From positions 131,284,920-131,348,919 of the forward strand of contig OY986438.1 in assembly GCA_963920525.1 (NCBI GenBank): a stretch of DNA of 64,000 nt, in the 5' to 3' direction. Source of the stretch: Dichetophora obliterata (Eukaryota > Arthropoda > Insecta > Diptera > Sciomyzidae). The notes beneath the pieces are model-generated. The model saw nothing but the letters and a program-made list of their open reading frames with translations, did not search any database and was not told where the DNA came from. This document shows, piece by piece, positions 23,424-33,757 of the stretch (positions are counted from its first letter, which is position 1; the number at the start of each line of letters is the position of its first letter). The position numbers were made by a program, and so were the translations under genes.

Positions 23424-23594
23424 CATGTCACACTTAGCGGACACGGACAAATTTATAATAAAAAACATGTCACACTTAGCATGTCACACTTAGCGGACAC
23501 GGACAAACTTATAATAAAAAACTGGAAATTGAGAGAGCTTCTTTTACCCATGAAAACAACAACAAATTTGTCTGTGTCCGCTAAGTGTAACATG
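23424..23594. mobile_element. 171-bp MITE with duplicated left end
   Basis: The left end CATGTCACACTTAGCGGACA occurs twice (23424 and 23481), each followed by CGGACAAA-TTATAATAAAAAA. The right end, reversed from 23594, reads CATGTTACACTTAGCGGACA. The inverted end is about 28 bp. Doubling of the left end looks like an internal tandem duplication or one insertion next to another. Confidence 0.6.
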
Positions 23595-24234
23595 CACCTA
23601 TCACTGACAGAATTCAAAGCATAAAAGCGAATGAGTTGAAAGATTGGTAACGAATAAGTTTCCAGATAAGCTACAAAAATATGAAAAAAATTCTGTTTGG
23701 AATGCAAAAGTTATGTAAACGTTCTAATCTTACATCTGGCAACAATTTCAGCTTCATCTGTTACAAAATTTAACAGTTGGCGTGCTCTCAATGAGATTTG
23801 CAAATTGTTTAATATTGTATTTAATAAACACATAAAAAACCGTAAAAGTAATCAAAAGATACTAAATTACTTACAAATATACTTTAATAAACAATGGTGA
23901 AAAAATTCTTTGTGAAAAGTTTAAGTGAAAGCGAAATTTAAAGCGTTTTGGAAAAAGGGGAGGATAATATTAGAGAAAAATTAGAAAAAAAATAATAAAT
24001 AATTTAACAACTAATTTAAATGAAGTTGAAGTGCCTTGTACAACTAAGGAATTCATTGTTTCTAATCAGCAGACATTGTCAAGTACAGTTAAGGAATTAA
24101 ATTCTTTTTCAACACAAGCTGCAGTTTTTTACCTTGAAACGGCAGTAGAAAGGAAGAATCACTGAAAAGTGAAATGTTTTAATAAAAGAAAGTGCTTCTT
24201 ATTAATTTATTCGCCAATAATAGGCCTAATCTCA

Positions 24235-24490
24235 TTCCCACTTACAATGTTTCTTTGCAGGATTGATCTGAATTAGCTTACAATATTTTAACACATGACT
24301 GATCTAGCTCTGACTTACAATGTTCCTAGACAGGATTGATCTGACTCTTCCTTACATTGTTTTTATACAGGACGGATCTGACTCTCAGTTACAATGTTTT
24401 TAAATAGGACTGATCTGACTCCTAATTACAATGTTTTAATACATGACCGATCTGACCCTCACTTACAATGTTTCTATTTAGGATCTATCT
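24235..24490. repeat. Minisatellite, about 45-bp unit, six to seven copies
   Basis: Each unit has the form CTTACAATGTTT, a variable A/T stretch, then CAGGA(C/T)(T/G)GATCTGACTC. Units start near 24243, 24269, 24319, 24350, 24389, 24426 and 24465. The units are degenerate with no unique spacers, so it is not a CRISPR-like array. Confidence 0.75.
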
Positions 24491-24559
24491 GTGTAGCTAT
24501 GACAAGCCATTTGTAAATGTAAATAGAATTTCGATACAAAATCAGGACGTATCTGACAT

Positions 24560-25734
24560 ACACTGTATGGAAGAGAGGACCTATCTTGTCATGGGTCATT
24601 TTAACACTGGGAACCTTGTTCATATAAATCTTTGAAAATACTGCGTTTATTTACTAAAATGTAAAGAGTATAAAAAAAGTGTATTTTTGTATTCATCTTC
24701 GAGCTATTTAAAAGAATAACTCTTCTAAACAATTTCCGTAACGCCAAAACAGAATAAATTTATGGTATTTTTTCATATGTTAATTAAGGGAGGAGTAGGG
24801 GTTTTAGCGTAAAAAACATTTTTTTGCGAATTGTTTTTAGAAATATGGATGGAGCAAATTCATTGAAACCTTTTGTACATTATAAGGTATCAGTATAATA
24901 ATCATTCTGTAATTATTTTAAGCAAAGATATCGGCAAACAACCCGGTGACAAAGCTTTCCCAAGAAATGTTTTCCAAGCTATCTCAGCTGGAAATTATCT
25001 GAAATCAAAGAACATTAAAATTTAGTCGAAGTATCATCAAATCCTTACCCCCAACGTTTTCTGATTGTTATTTATTTAAATTTTAAAATTTTTTGTGTTC
25101 ATTTCAAGTGAAAATTGCTATTATTTACGAAAAATTCCGTCATTTTGTAAGTGAAAAACAACCTTAATCTTAAAAAAATTCTCAAATTTATCGTAGGAGG
25201 GAGGTATTTTTATGCAGAAAGTGCGTACCAAGTTTGAAATTAATAACAATGCAACTCATAACTTTTGGAGTTAGGTTTCTAGAAAATTTTACATCATTAC
25301 TTTTGCCTACTTACGTTCAAATAAGAGATTAACGAGGTCATTCATTTTTTGGCTCAAAGTGGACTTTGAGCTCTTTTTCGATATTTTGACATGGCTAACC
25401 GTAAGTAATATTGTTTTGATATCTTAAGCAAAGTTGAAGATATTTAATTAAAGAAAAAAAAATGCAAAATGCTTACCCGAAAAACTGCATATTGCGCCTC
25501 AAAATCGTAAAATTTTTTTCTTTTTTTCCATTTAACACCTTTTTTGGTTCACTTCATTTCATAGCAATTAAGGGAAAGAAAATGTTTATGTTTGTTATGT
25601 ATATATCATTATTACGGGCAGACAAGTGCTCACACTCGCTAGTGGAATTGTGTTCCGATACCTTCTTAACGGCAGGCAAATAAATACAAAAAATTACCCT
25701 CAATCGCTCAATTATAAATTATATCTATATCTAT
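24560..25734. other. AT-rich stretch without recognisable gene
   Basis: No coding signal, inverted ends or RNA gene noticed. The frame at 25462-25683 is low-complexity and resembles nothing known. Confidence 0.4.
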
Positions 25735-25815
25735 AATTTTATATAAAAGGAGACTCACGAAATTTGATCCAGAATAAGCCCGGTAACCGCTAAACCGGTT
25801 AAATTTTGATAACTT
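25735..25815 (+). mobile_element. Fragment resembling a Helitron-like 5' end
   Basis: ATTTTATATAAAAGGAGACT followed by CACGAAATTTG and GGTAACCGCTAAACCGG resembles the segment at 36777-36850 (TCTATTGTATAAAAGAAGACTCACG...GGTCACCGCAGAGC). It appears to be a short 5'-terminal fragment. Confidence 0.4.
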
Positions 25816-25954
25816 TTTTTTATTCAATTCCTAAAATAATTTCGAGTGTCATAGTTTACCAAGGTTTTCGAAAAATCTTTTCTCTAATTATTACAAAATC
25901 ACGCATTTTATTTTATGCTTACATTCAACAAGCAGCACAATAAGCAGCAAACAA

Positions 25955-26062
25955 ATAAGCCTATTATGGTTCACAGCTATACACTGCTGTGTCTTAGTTT
26001 AAGTATTAGCAATGCACAATAAAACAAAAATTACTGTTGTGTTGTGAACCGTAATAGGCCTA
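25955..26062. repeat. Short inverted-repeat element
   Basis: AGCCTATTATGGTTCACAGC at the left is mirrored by GTTGTGAACCGTAATAGGCC at the right, about 18-bp arms in a 108-bp span. It may be a very small MITE. Confidence 0.5.
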
Positions 26063-26759
26063 AAAGCTTTTCTCTCTTTGTCGGGAAAGCTTCTCTGAAT
26101 ACAACACTGCAGCAAATTTGCTAGATTTTTGAAGAGATCATTTCCGTTTTTTCATGAATTTCAATAAGTTTTTCCCGTTCTTCCCTTGAAATTTTCCCGT
26201 TTTTCCTCTTTTTTAAAAGTTCAGTGTTTTATTTAAAATAGAAACCGTAACAATACAAACCTTAGTAATGTAATTAAAAATATGCTATCGCAAATGATAT
26301 ATATATCATATTTATAACTTGTATCTATTACTTCTAATGCAAAAACTTACTTTCGATTTATAACCCTACGCAGTTTTGATTTTTCATATGTATTTTGGTG
26401 TGTAAAATATCATTAGCGATACGGTTGTCTAGCCGATTTCTTATATTATTTTTATTTAATTTTATGGCAGAAAGTGAACGTTATTAAATTTTTAGGTTTT
26501 GGGAACATTTCACTTGCTTTAAATTTTGTACGTATTGTGTTAGTATATTTAATGAATCAATATTTTTCAGTGACCTACATTCTAAGTCGAGATCAATTTA
26601 GATTTTTTAAGTAAACGAGGAAATTAGAAACACAATGTTATCTATGAAAGATACGTATTGTTTTTCAAAACAACGAAATAAAATTAAATTAAAACTCAAG
26701 ATATTTCGGATAATTTGAAAATGTATTTAAATACAAGATGTTAAAAAAGTCATAACATA
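26063..26759. other. AT-rich stretch without recognisable gene
   Basis: No coding signal or paired ends noticed. Confidence 0.4.
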
Positions 26760-27100
26760 AACTGTCACTGTTCGTTTCTTTGTTCTATGCATACATTTTA
26801 TTGATCTCTTTTCATCCATTCCATGGCAGAATTAGAGAAGGTATATGCATTTCAGACTGCGCTCTCTTTCTCATAGCCAGAATTGTCAAACTCAAGCATT
26901 TTGCTATTCTTGCCTATTTTCGCTTTCTTATCGCATTCTCATCGTTTTCAGATTTTGTATGAGCTGTCAACTTCGTTTTGACAGTTGCGGCAGTCTCCCT
27001 CTCCAAAATGCATATACCTTCTCTAATTCTGCCATGATCCATTCTGACAGTTCCCCCGAGCTCGCTCTCAAGTGCCACAACCTTATAAATGAGCCTTGAT
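26760..27100 (-). mobile_element. Short foldback-family relic, interrupted by a P-like MITE
   Basis: The right end (27045-27100, ending ...CAAGTGCCACAACCTTATAA-ATGAGCCTTG) matches the right terminus of the foldback element at 7188-9674. The left part (26763-26803, AACTGTCACTG...TTTCTTTG) matches the region just inside its left terminus (7249-7287). It is therefore an internally deleted derivative whose left terminal bases are lost. A 215-bp MITE sits inside it. Confidence 0.7.
26814..27044. mobile_element. P-element-like MITE, 31-bp TIRs, 8-bp duplication (element 26822-27036)
   Basis: A 215-bp element whose two ends are a perfect 31-bp inverted repeat beginning CATGGCAGAATTAGAGAAGG. It is flanked by identical 8-bp copies of ATCCATTC (26814-26821 and 27037-27044). 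Related foldback termini at 9613-9620 and 11646-11653 have a single ATCCATTC followed directly by TGACAG, so they preserve the empty site and prove the insertion. A 31-bp TIR with an 8-bp duplication is the P-element signature. From memory, the canonical P terminus begins CATGATGAAATAACATAAGG, sharing CATG and AAGG at the same positions. No coding capacity. Confidence 0.88.
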
Positions 27101-27778
27101 ATTGTATAGTTGCTTTTAATTTTCTTTTACCCATATCACACCAAGAACAATATAAAGAAGATCACGCCTTAAGTGCGCAGAAATGGCAATCTACTGCGCA
27201 GGTCTACGTCATAAGTGAAAATACATCCAAACAAAAATATCACATAAACAACAAACGAAACTAAGCAAATGAATCTGATTGGCTGATTGAAACAAACGAA
27301 ATACCCACAAAGAAACAGTCAAACTGCTCTCAAAATAAATCGAGCAACATAGCTATTTTTTGTGAGGGGGTCAACACGGAAGTCAACACCCCAATAAGAT
27401 ATAAAATTTTTATCAAAGATAATAATGAAAAATATTAATATTTTTTCTGTACAAGCGTTGTTTTTTAATTTAAAATTATTTCTTTTACAAAACCAAGATT
27501 TTATAAGAAAATGAAGAGATTTTGAAATCGAATACCCCTATTAAAAATTTTTTGCTAAGTTTTTTTCAGTCAGTTTGACTCTCTATTCTCTTGCACTTTT
27601 GACGTCACATGCACGTGCTCACAAAGAGAGCGGACATGCGCCAGGCGGAATCCTGAATATATAATTCTTGATATCACACGATGTTTGTTTGTTCCATGAT
27701 CAAAATATTTTGTTGTTGCTTTTGCCCATATTACACGATGTTTGTTTTTACGACGAATGGTATAATTTGGTGCGTATA
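27101..27778. other. Stretch without recognisable gene
   Basis: AT-rich. A 15-bp phrase (ACACGATGTTTGTTT) is repeated near 27675 and 27734. No coding is seen. Confidence 0.4.
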
Positions 27779-29629
27779 GTTGAAAGCAGAGACCTGCAGC
27801 GATGAACTGCAACTGCTTTTACACTCAGTACATACTTGGTTTTTGTATGACTTCAATATCATTAATACCATGCAACATATTCTACGCCATCGAGCTCACT
27901 TACAACATCAAGCATGTTGCATTAGCCAATTGTACCAAAGTCAAACACTGTGTGATGTGTGCTTCGACTTCAATGGAAAGTATAGATGTTTGCATAAAAT
28001 AATTATGTGTATAAACCACAGCGCACGAACGGCAATCGTTATAATTATGCATTATTTTGAGCTACTGCCTCGTGTACCATTGCAAGTTGATTTCAACTTC
28101 GGCTAAGCAGTGATACAAAAGTAAGCTTACGAACGATGAAATCAGCGCGTACACTGCATTTTTACTCAAGTGTTTGTAGATTACTTCAGTATGAATAGAG
28201 TAAATAGTTTTAGGAAGTTTTAGGGGTAACTTATTTCGAAGATGATGTCAAACTTTAAAATTTAAGATGGCGGATAGAGTTGCCACCTAGATTTTTTTCA
28301 TTTTTGCGAATTCTTGTAATTTTGAAATTCTGACAACGGATTTGATTTCGAATATAATGTCACAGTTTTAAAATTTAAGATGGAGGTTAGGGTTGCCACC
28401 TAAATTTTTACCACAATATTGCCACCTAATAATATGTATTTTTAAGAGTTCTAAACATCATTTATCAGTGTTAAAGGGTCGCTGATTTCGAATCTAAAGT
28501 TAGAATTTTAAAATTCAAGATGGTGGATAGGGTTGCCATCTTAATTTTTTGTAATTTATGAATTCGGGGCTGGCAAAAAAAATCATACTCCAAAAATGGG
28601 TCGCTTAATCCGAATCCATTGTCAGAATTTCAAAATTATAAAGTTTTGAAATAATAGGGTTGCCACCTAATAATATGTCTTTTCAAGAGTTTTAAACGTC
28701 ATTTATCAGTGTTAATGGGTCGCTGATTTCGAATCTAAAGTTAGAATTTTAAAATTCAAGATGGTGGATAGGGTTGCCACCTTAATTTTTTGTAGTTTTA
28801 TGAATTCGGGGCTGGCAAAAAAAAAATCAAAACCAAATATGGGTCGCTTAATCCGAATCCATTGTCAGAATTTCAAAATTATAAAGTTTTGAAATAATTG
28901 GGCTGCCACCTAATAATATATCTTTTCAAGAGTTTTAAACGTCATTTATCAGTTTTGAACTCTTGAAAAGACATATTATTAGGTGGCGACCCTATTATTT
29001 CAAAATTTTGAACAATTGAACAAAAGTTGTAGCTTTATTAAAGATCTGCATGCATACAAAATCTTATCAAAATCAATGATTAAAGGTGTTTTATAGTAAA
29101 ATGGCGTCTGATATAATTTCTAAAAAAACTAATTTTAATAAATATCTTTAAAAATTTATTAAACAAATTTTATTGCTTACTCAATTAAACTTTAGAATTT
29201 ATTTTAAAAAAGAAATCAGCTCAATTGAACCATTAGCTTATGAGCTACAAGCTCTCAAAAGTCACGCAAAGTAACTGCAATGTTACTGCAATGTTACTGC
29301 AAATACTTTGTGTTCGGAGAACAAAATAAGCGCTGGTTTTTTTATGCAGGAGTTACGCTTTATGTCTTTGTTTTGTTGCTTGTAAATGACCATACTTACC
29401 ATTGCATACCAGAAGTTGAAAAGACCCTGCGCTGGTTATCAAACCAACAACTCGAACATGCATTATTGTGGTCTTACGGCATGCTCATACACAGTTGGCT
29501 TCAATGTTGCAAGTATGTTCGACACAACAATCGCAGCGCTTGCGTAGTGCGGTCAGACTGTCACTGTATTTGTTGAGGGTAGATTGCAAGTAGCGAAAAT
29601 GCCATCGCTTGCAGATCACTGGTTGAAAG
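27779..29629 (+). mobile_element. hAT non-autonomous element, copy 2 (element 27787-29621)
   Basis: An 1835-bp element starting CAGAGACCTGCAGCGATG and ending, on the other strand, CAGTGATCTGCAAGCGATGG. Its perfect 8-bp duplication GTTGAAAG (27779-27786 and 29622-29629) fits the hAT target consensus nTnnnnAn. It is inverted relative to copy 1 at 5236-6831. In the 264 bases of the shared open frame near the right end I count three differences, so the copies are recent relative to the surrounding relics. The extra 239 bp is explained by an additional tandem unit of about 245 bp in the interior. Short open frames exist (27802-28002, 29313-29576), but no RNase H-like or dimerisation domain is recognised. 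Mobilisation would need a related transposase. Confidence 0.92.
28430..28935. repeat. Internal tandem repeat of hAT copy 2, about 245-bp units
   Basis: Two adjacent units start at TAATAATATGT(A/C)TTTT-AAGAGTT (about 28434 and 28668). Each contains GGGTCGCTGATTTCGAATCT, CAAGATGGTGGATAGGGTTG and GAATTCGGGGCTGGCAAAAA. Copy 1 of the element has one unit fewer. A long hairpin follows at about 28886-29015. Confidence 0.75.
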
Positions 29630-29718
29630 CAAAAGCAATTATTTTTATTTTAAATTAAAGCAAACATTTTTTTAAATTTTCATATTTCGAATGGTAAGCA
29701 TTTAGTGACTTAACAATA

Positions 29719-30009
29719 GTTTAAAATTTGGCTGGTCTACCTCTCCCTAAAGAGATTTTAAAACACATACATTGTCTTGGCATGCAGAAAAATTCCAATT
29801 TATTTAACTTACATGCTTACAAAGAATCGAGTTATGTAGTATGAATGTTGAAGATCTGTTATTTATTGATACTTTGGCTTGCAGATATGTGGGCATTAGG
29901 TCCCTCGATTTATGATTTAAATTTGGTTGGCATACCTCACTCCTAACGGATTTTAGAACACATTCATTGTTTTGGCATGCACAAAAACTCCAATTTTGTT
30001 TAAATGCTT
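29719..30009. repeat. Two direct repeats of about 95 bp
   Basis: 29719-29818 and about 29913-30009 share AAATTTGG(C/T)TGG, ACATTCATTGTTTTGGCATG-like and CTCCAATTT blocks, about 195 bp apart. The family is unknown. Confidence 0.55.
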
Positions 30010-30336
30010 TTGCCACAACAATGAATGTGGCACATTAATTTTTCTCGCATGATAAAAAATTAAAAAACCCATTCATTGATTTAGAACTGCATTATTGTGG
30101 CAGATCTGATCTACATTCCTATTCCATATGTTGATGCAATGCTCCTAATATAAAATTGAATCAGAAACAGCAATAAACCCAAAATTGAATTTTTTCAAAT
30201 TCATGGTTCAGTACTTTATTACAAGTATTTTTTTATAAAAGTGCGTACTACGCTTTTTTTTGGCATAATATTTTATGGTGATTAAGCGCTAACGGGTGAA
30301 ATCTGAAAAATAGGGGGCTTACGATACTTTGGCAAT

Positions 30337-30999
30337 GTTATTTCCAGGGCTAGGACTTTAATGACCTAAAAATTGAAAAAAATTTCCTAAAAAATATCAC
30401 AAAAATTACCTAAAAACTGCAGAAAATTATCTAAAAACTGAACAAATTACCTAAAAAACGCAAACAATTACAAAAAAAATTAACGAAACTTAAGATTTCT
30501 TTTATATAATTTGTATACATATCGTATAGATTGTCTGGCAAAATGTTTTTGTAAACAGAAAAACTTCATTCTACTTCTGCAGTGACGAGTGGAACATATT
30601 AATAACAATAGAGCATAAAAGTAGAGTTAATAAAAACTAGCATATCCTGAGTTTGTGTCTAACATTTGCTTCATCTTTTTTCACACCCTTTCGTCAATTT
30701 CACCACGTGAAGAGTTTTTTTTCATAGACAAAGCTACTCTAAAAACAAAGCTACTCTTTTTTCGAGTACTTAAAATAACTTAAAAATCGTTAAAAACTAA
30801 AAAAATGCCCTAAATCCAGTAAAAATTACCTGAAAACTAAAACCGAAAAAAACCATTAGAAATGACGAAAAAATTACCTAAAAACTTTTCATATTTGGAA
30901 TATAGAAAACATAAATGGACGTTCTAAATAACCAGGAAATGTCTTAGAAGCATCAGAAAAAATATGACATTGTATCGAAATCCTAGCCCTGGTCATTAC
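30337..30999. mobile_element. hAT-type MITE with CAGGGCTAGGA ends (element 30345-30991)
   Basis: A 647-bp element. The left end is CAGGGCTAGGACTTTAATGA; the right end reversed is CAGGGCTAGGATTTCGATAC. The flanks GTTATTTC (30337-30344) and GTCATTAC (30992-30999) agree at six of eight positions, consistent with an old 8-bp hAT duplication. The interior is built of ACCTAAAAA(C/T)TG-type short repeats near both ends and has no coding potential. Confidence 0.75.
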
Positions 31000-31624
31000 T
31001 AATGATAATAGAAAGTAGGAAGGTGCATTATTCCTGCAATACTATTTTTGTATGCGATTACGTAAAAAATTATAAGAGTTATATTTTAGATTTTTAAATA
31101 TTTTTTGTCGCAAATTTTCGTATGAAATAAAAAATCCGTCTGAGTCTACTTATTCTGAATAAAAACACATTTTTTTTTGCGAGTGTGTGACGTATCATTT
31201 TTATGCACAAATTATTTCAGTTTGACACAAAATTTTTTGTTCTATTTCTTTTTAAAAAAATTATGCAAATATCTCCGCTGTTTTTTTAAATATTTCATTA
31301 CAAATTTTTTGCTTACAAGCTTATTTTTTAATATTATTATCTATCTATTGTAATTAAAACTAATTTATGTATTAAAATTCTCTATCCTTTGAATCCCAAC
31401 CCTCCCTTCCCCTCATAATACCACCAAATACATTTATTTAATGAGCGCACAAATTTTATATTTACTCTGCTCAATACTAAATAAGTTTTCTTCATAGCTT
31501 TGAGCAGTAGTAAAAAGAAAATACTACCTTAAATTATATCATAAGCAATTTAGGGCTTTGCAACTGATGGCCTGGGGGTTTTTTGTCAGGCAATGCCATT
31601 TTCACTTGAATTAGAATAAACCCT

Positions 31625-32514
31625 CTCTATCTCAGAGCTGGGTCAAAAAGTACTCATTACAATTCTATTCCAATTCCTTGAAATAAGGAATTGGTAATTT
31701 GTTCTCTCAATTCCTCAGGAATGGAATTGGAACAAAATCGTCAATTCCATTACACGAATTGTAATTGGTAATACCTCAATACCTTTTTTTTTGTCAATTC
31801 CATTACAGAAATCGTAATTGGTAATTTAACACTTCAATTCCTCATAAATGGAATTGGGAAAAATCGTCAATTCTATTATAGGAATTGTAATTTGAAGTTA
31901 CAATTTCAATTACTTTTTCATTAACTTAAAACTACTTATGTATTATGTATAAGAAAACTTTATTTGACTCCTATTGTTAGTCGGTTAGTAAATTATTTAC
32001 AGATAAATGTATTATCGAAGACACAAATTGTTTAATTTAATACCACATTTTGAGTAAGAACAAAGTATATAGCTGCTACGCTACCTGGTTCCCGCCGACT
32101 TTTTGCAAGGTGCTTGGTAAACAACTTCCACAACCCTGTATAAAATTTCATTAATCTACTAACAAAGCGATGTTTTCCAATTCTTTTCCTAAGGAATTGA
32201 GACGTTCAACTACCAATTAAAATTCCCGTAAGGGAATTTACAAATTTTTTTTCAATTCCATTCCTGAGGAATTGAAGTGGTCAATTACCCATTGCAATTC
32301 CTGTAATGGAATTGACGATTTTATCCAGTTTCATTCCTGAGGAGTTGAGATATGCAATTACCAATTACTATTCCTGTAATGTAATTGAGGAGATTTTCCA
32401 ATTATATTCCTGAGGAATCGAGATGTTCAATTACCAATTCCTAATTATAAGGAATTGGAATTTAGGTAGAATTATATTAAAAAGAAATTATTACAATTCA
32501 GCTCTGCTCGCTCT
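31625..32514. mobile_element. hAT-type foldback with GGAATTG repeats (element 31633-32506)
   Basis: An 874-bp element with CAGAGCTG ends in inverted orientation (31633 and 32506). The 8-bp flanks CTCTATCT and CTCGCTCT agree at six of eight positions. Each side consists of several approximately 80-bp units built from CAATTCCT(C)AGGAATGGAATTGG and AATTCCATTACAGGAATTG. Left units (31660-31920) and right units (32180-32470) are inverted relative to each other around a unique centre. No transposase is present. Internal amplification of a subterminal palindrome is evident. Confidence 0.75.
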
Positions 32515-32699
32515 CACTATAATTTTCCCCTAAAATATATTGCATCGATTTACAAAATAAGGACATTAAACGCTGAAGTTTGGTCACGCGTATAACATGT
32601 TTTTCATTATTCGGGATTTTTAAAAACATTTAAACGAGAAGTGCATATCAAAACTTATAAGTATATAACTTCTGCAGTAACACCGGGTATATCAGCTAG
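32515..32699 (+). mobile_element. Helitron-like 3'-end fragment
   Basis: Ends in CACCGGGTATATCAGCTAG followed by T at 32700. This resembles the 3' end at 36776 (GCCGGGTTTCAGCTAG, then T) and the CTRR-then-T rule of Helitrons. Its 5' boundary is unclear. Confidence 0.45.
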
Positions 32700-33757
32700 T
32701 AAATATATAAGGATAAACAATGCAAAAAAAAAATCTTTAACTTGAGTTGTAAATTACTAAACATGTAAGTATTTAAATTAAACAATTTTTAGACCTTTAA
32801 CTGGGTGTTTCTCTGTTTCTACTAGTGGCTCTCGAAACAATTGAGTTACTTGAATATTTTCAAAAAGATATATAAATTTTAAATATTTAAGCATGCAAAA
32901 TAGGAAATAAAAACAAAAACAAAGCAAATTACAGAGGATTTTGTTAAAAATATTTGTTTAGCATTTACAAACAACAAGAAAAACACATACGAATTAAGCA
33001 CATTCTTACTAACTAACATGCATGTAGATATGCATTGAATAACAAACACGAAACATACACAAAAAAATAAAAATACTAACATGTACATACATATATCTAC
33101 AGAAGATTTCTTGGTCATAAATTATTTTCTTTCGAATTTACTGCCTGTTTCTGAACTGGTACGCATCAAAACTCAACTCAACTCTGAGCTGGCTAAATAC
33201 AAAAACAGAAAAGCGCCCTCCATAAAGTACATAGAAACCACTTGAAATTGTTTGAAAACACTTTTTGGTTGGTATTCTTTGTTTTTTTTTTTTGTCTTTT
33301 TAGGGGGTTTTTGGTTTGGTTGTGCTATTTTTGTCAGCAACTATTGAGCGCCAAAACATGACTAGAATTATAGTGGTCAGTGAGGAAAGCAGAAATAAGT
33401 AGCTAGAAGCAAAGTCCCAAGAGGCGTGGCATGTACGTTGACAGCATGAACAAATAGAGCATCAAATAAGATTAATAAGATGGATGAGTTGGTACTGGAT
33501 GAAGCAACGCCTGCAATCAGAGTTGAAGTCTTTGTGCAAATGCAGAGAAGTTTAGCTTTTGAACACATTTAGGAAAAAATATAATAATAGTGCTGTACAA
33601 AGTTGATCAAAAATTTAATATGCTTTGGCAAAATTGGAATGTTTTTGGAATGCAGTGTACGAAAAACTACTTAGATTTAATAATAATGAACTGATGTTCC
33701 TTGCAATGACTTATAGTAAGTAAAATTGATTAAAGTCAGCAATACCGCTATACTTCA
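32700..33757. other. Stretch without recognisable gene
   Basis: AT-rich to about 33120. 33160-33570 is somewhat richer in G+C and apparently single-copy in the window, but the frames are short and match nothing I know. It is the best place to look for an unrecognised host exon, with weak support. Confidence 0.35.

Noticed and set aside
24235..24490. Possible CRISPR-like array
   Set aside because: Degenerate units without unique spacers in a eukaryotic repeat-rich setting. It is a minisatellite.
33377..33568. Possible host exon on either strand
   Set aside because: Slightly higher G+C, but no splice structure, start or recognisable protein; too weak to call.
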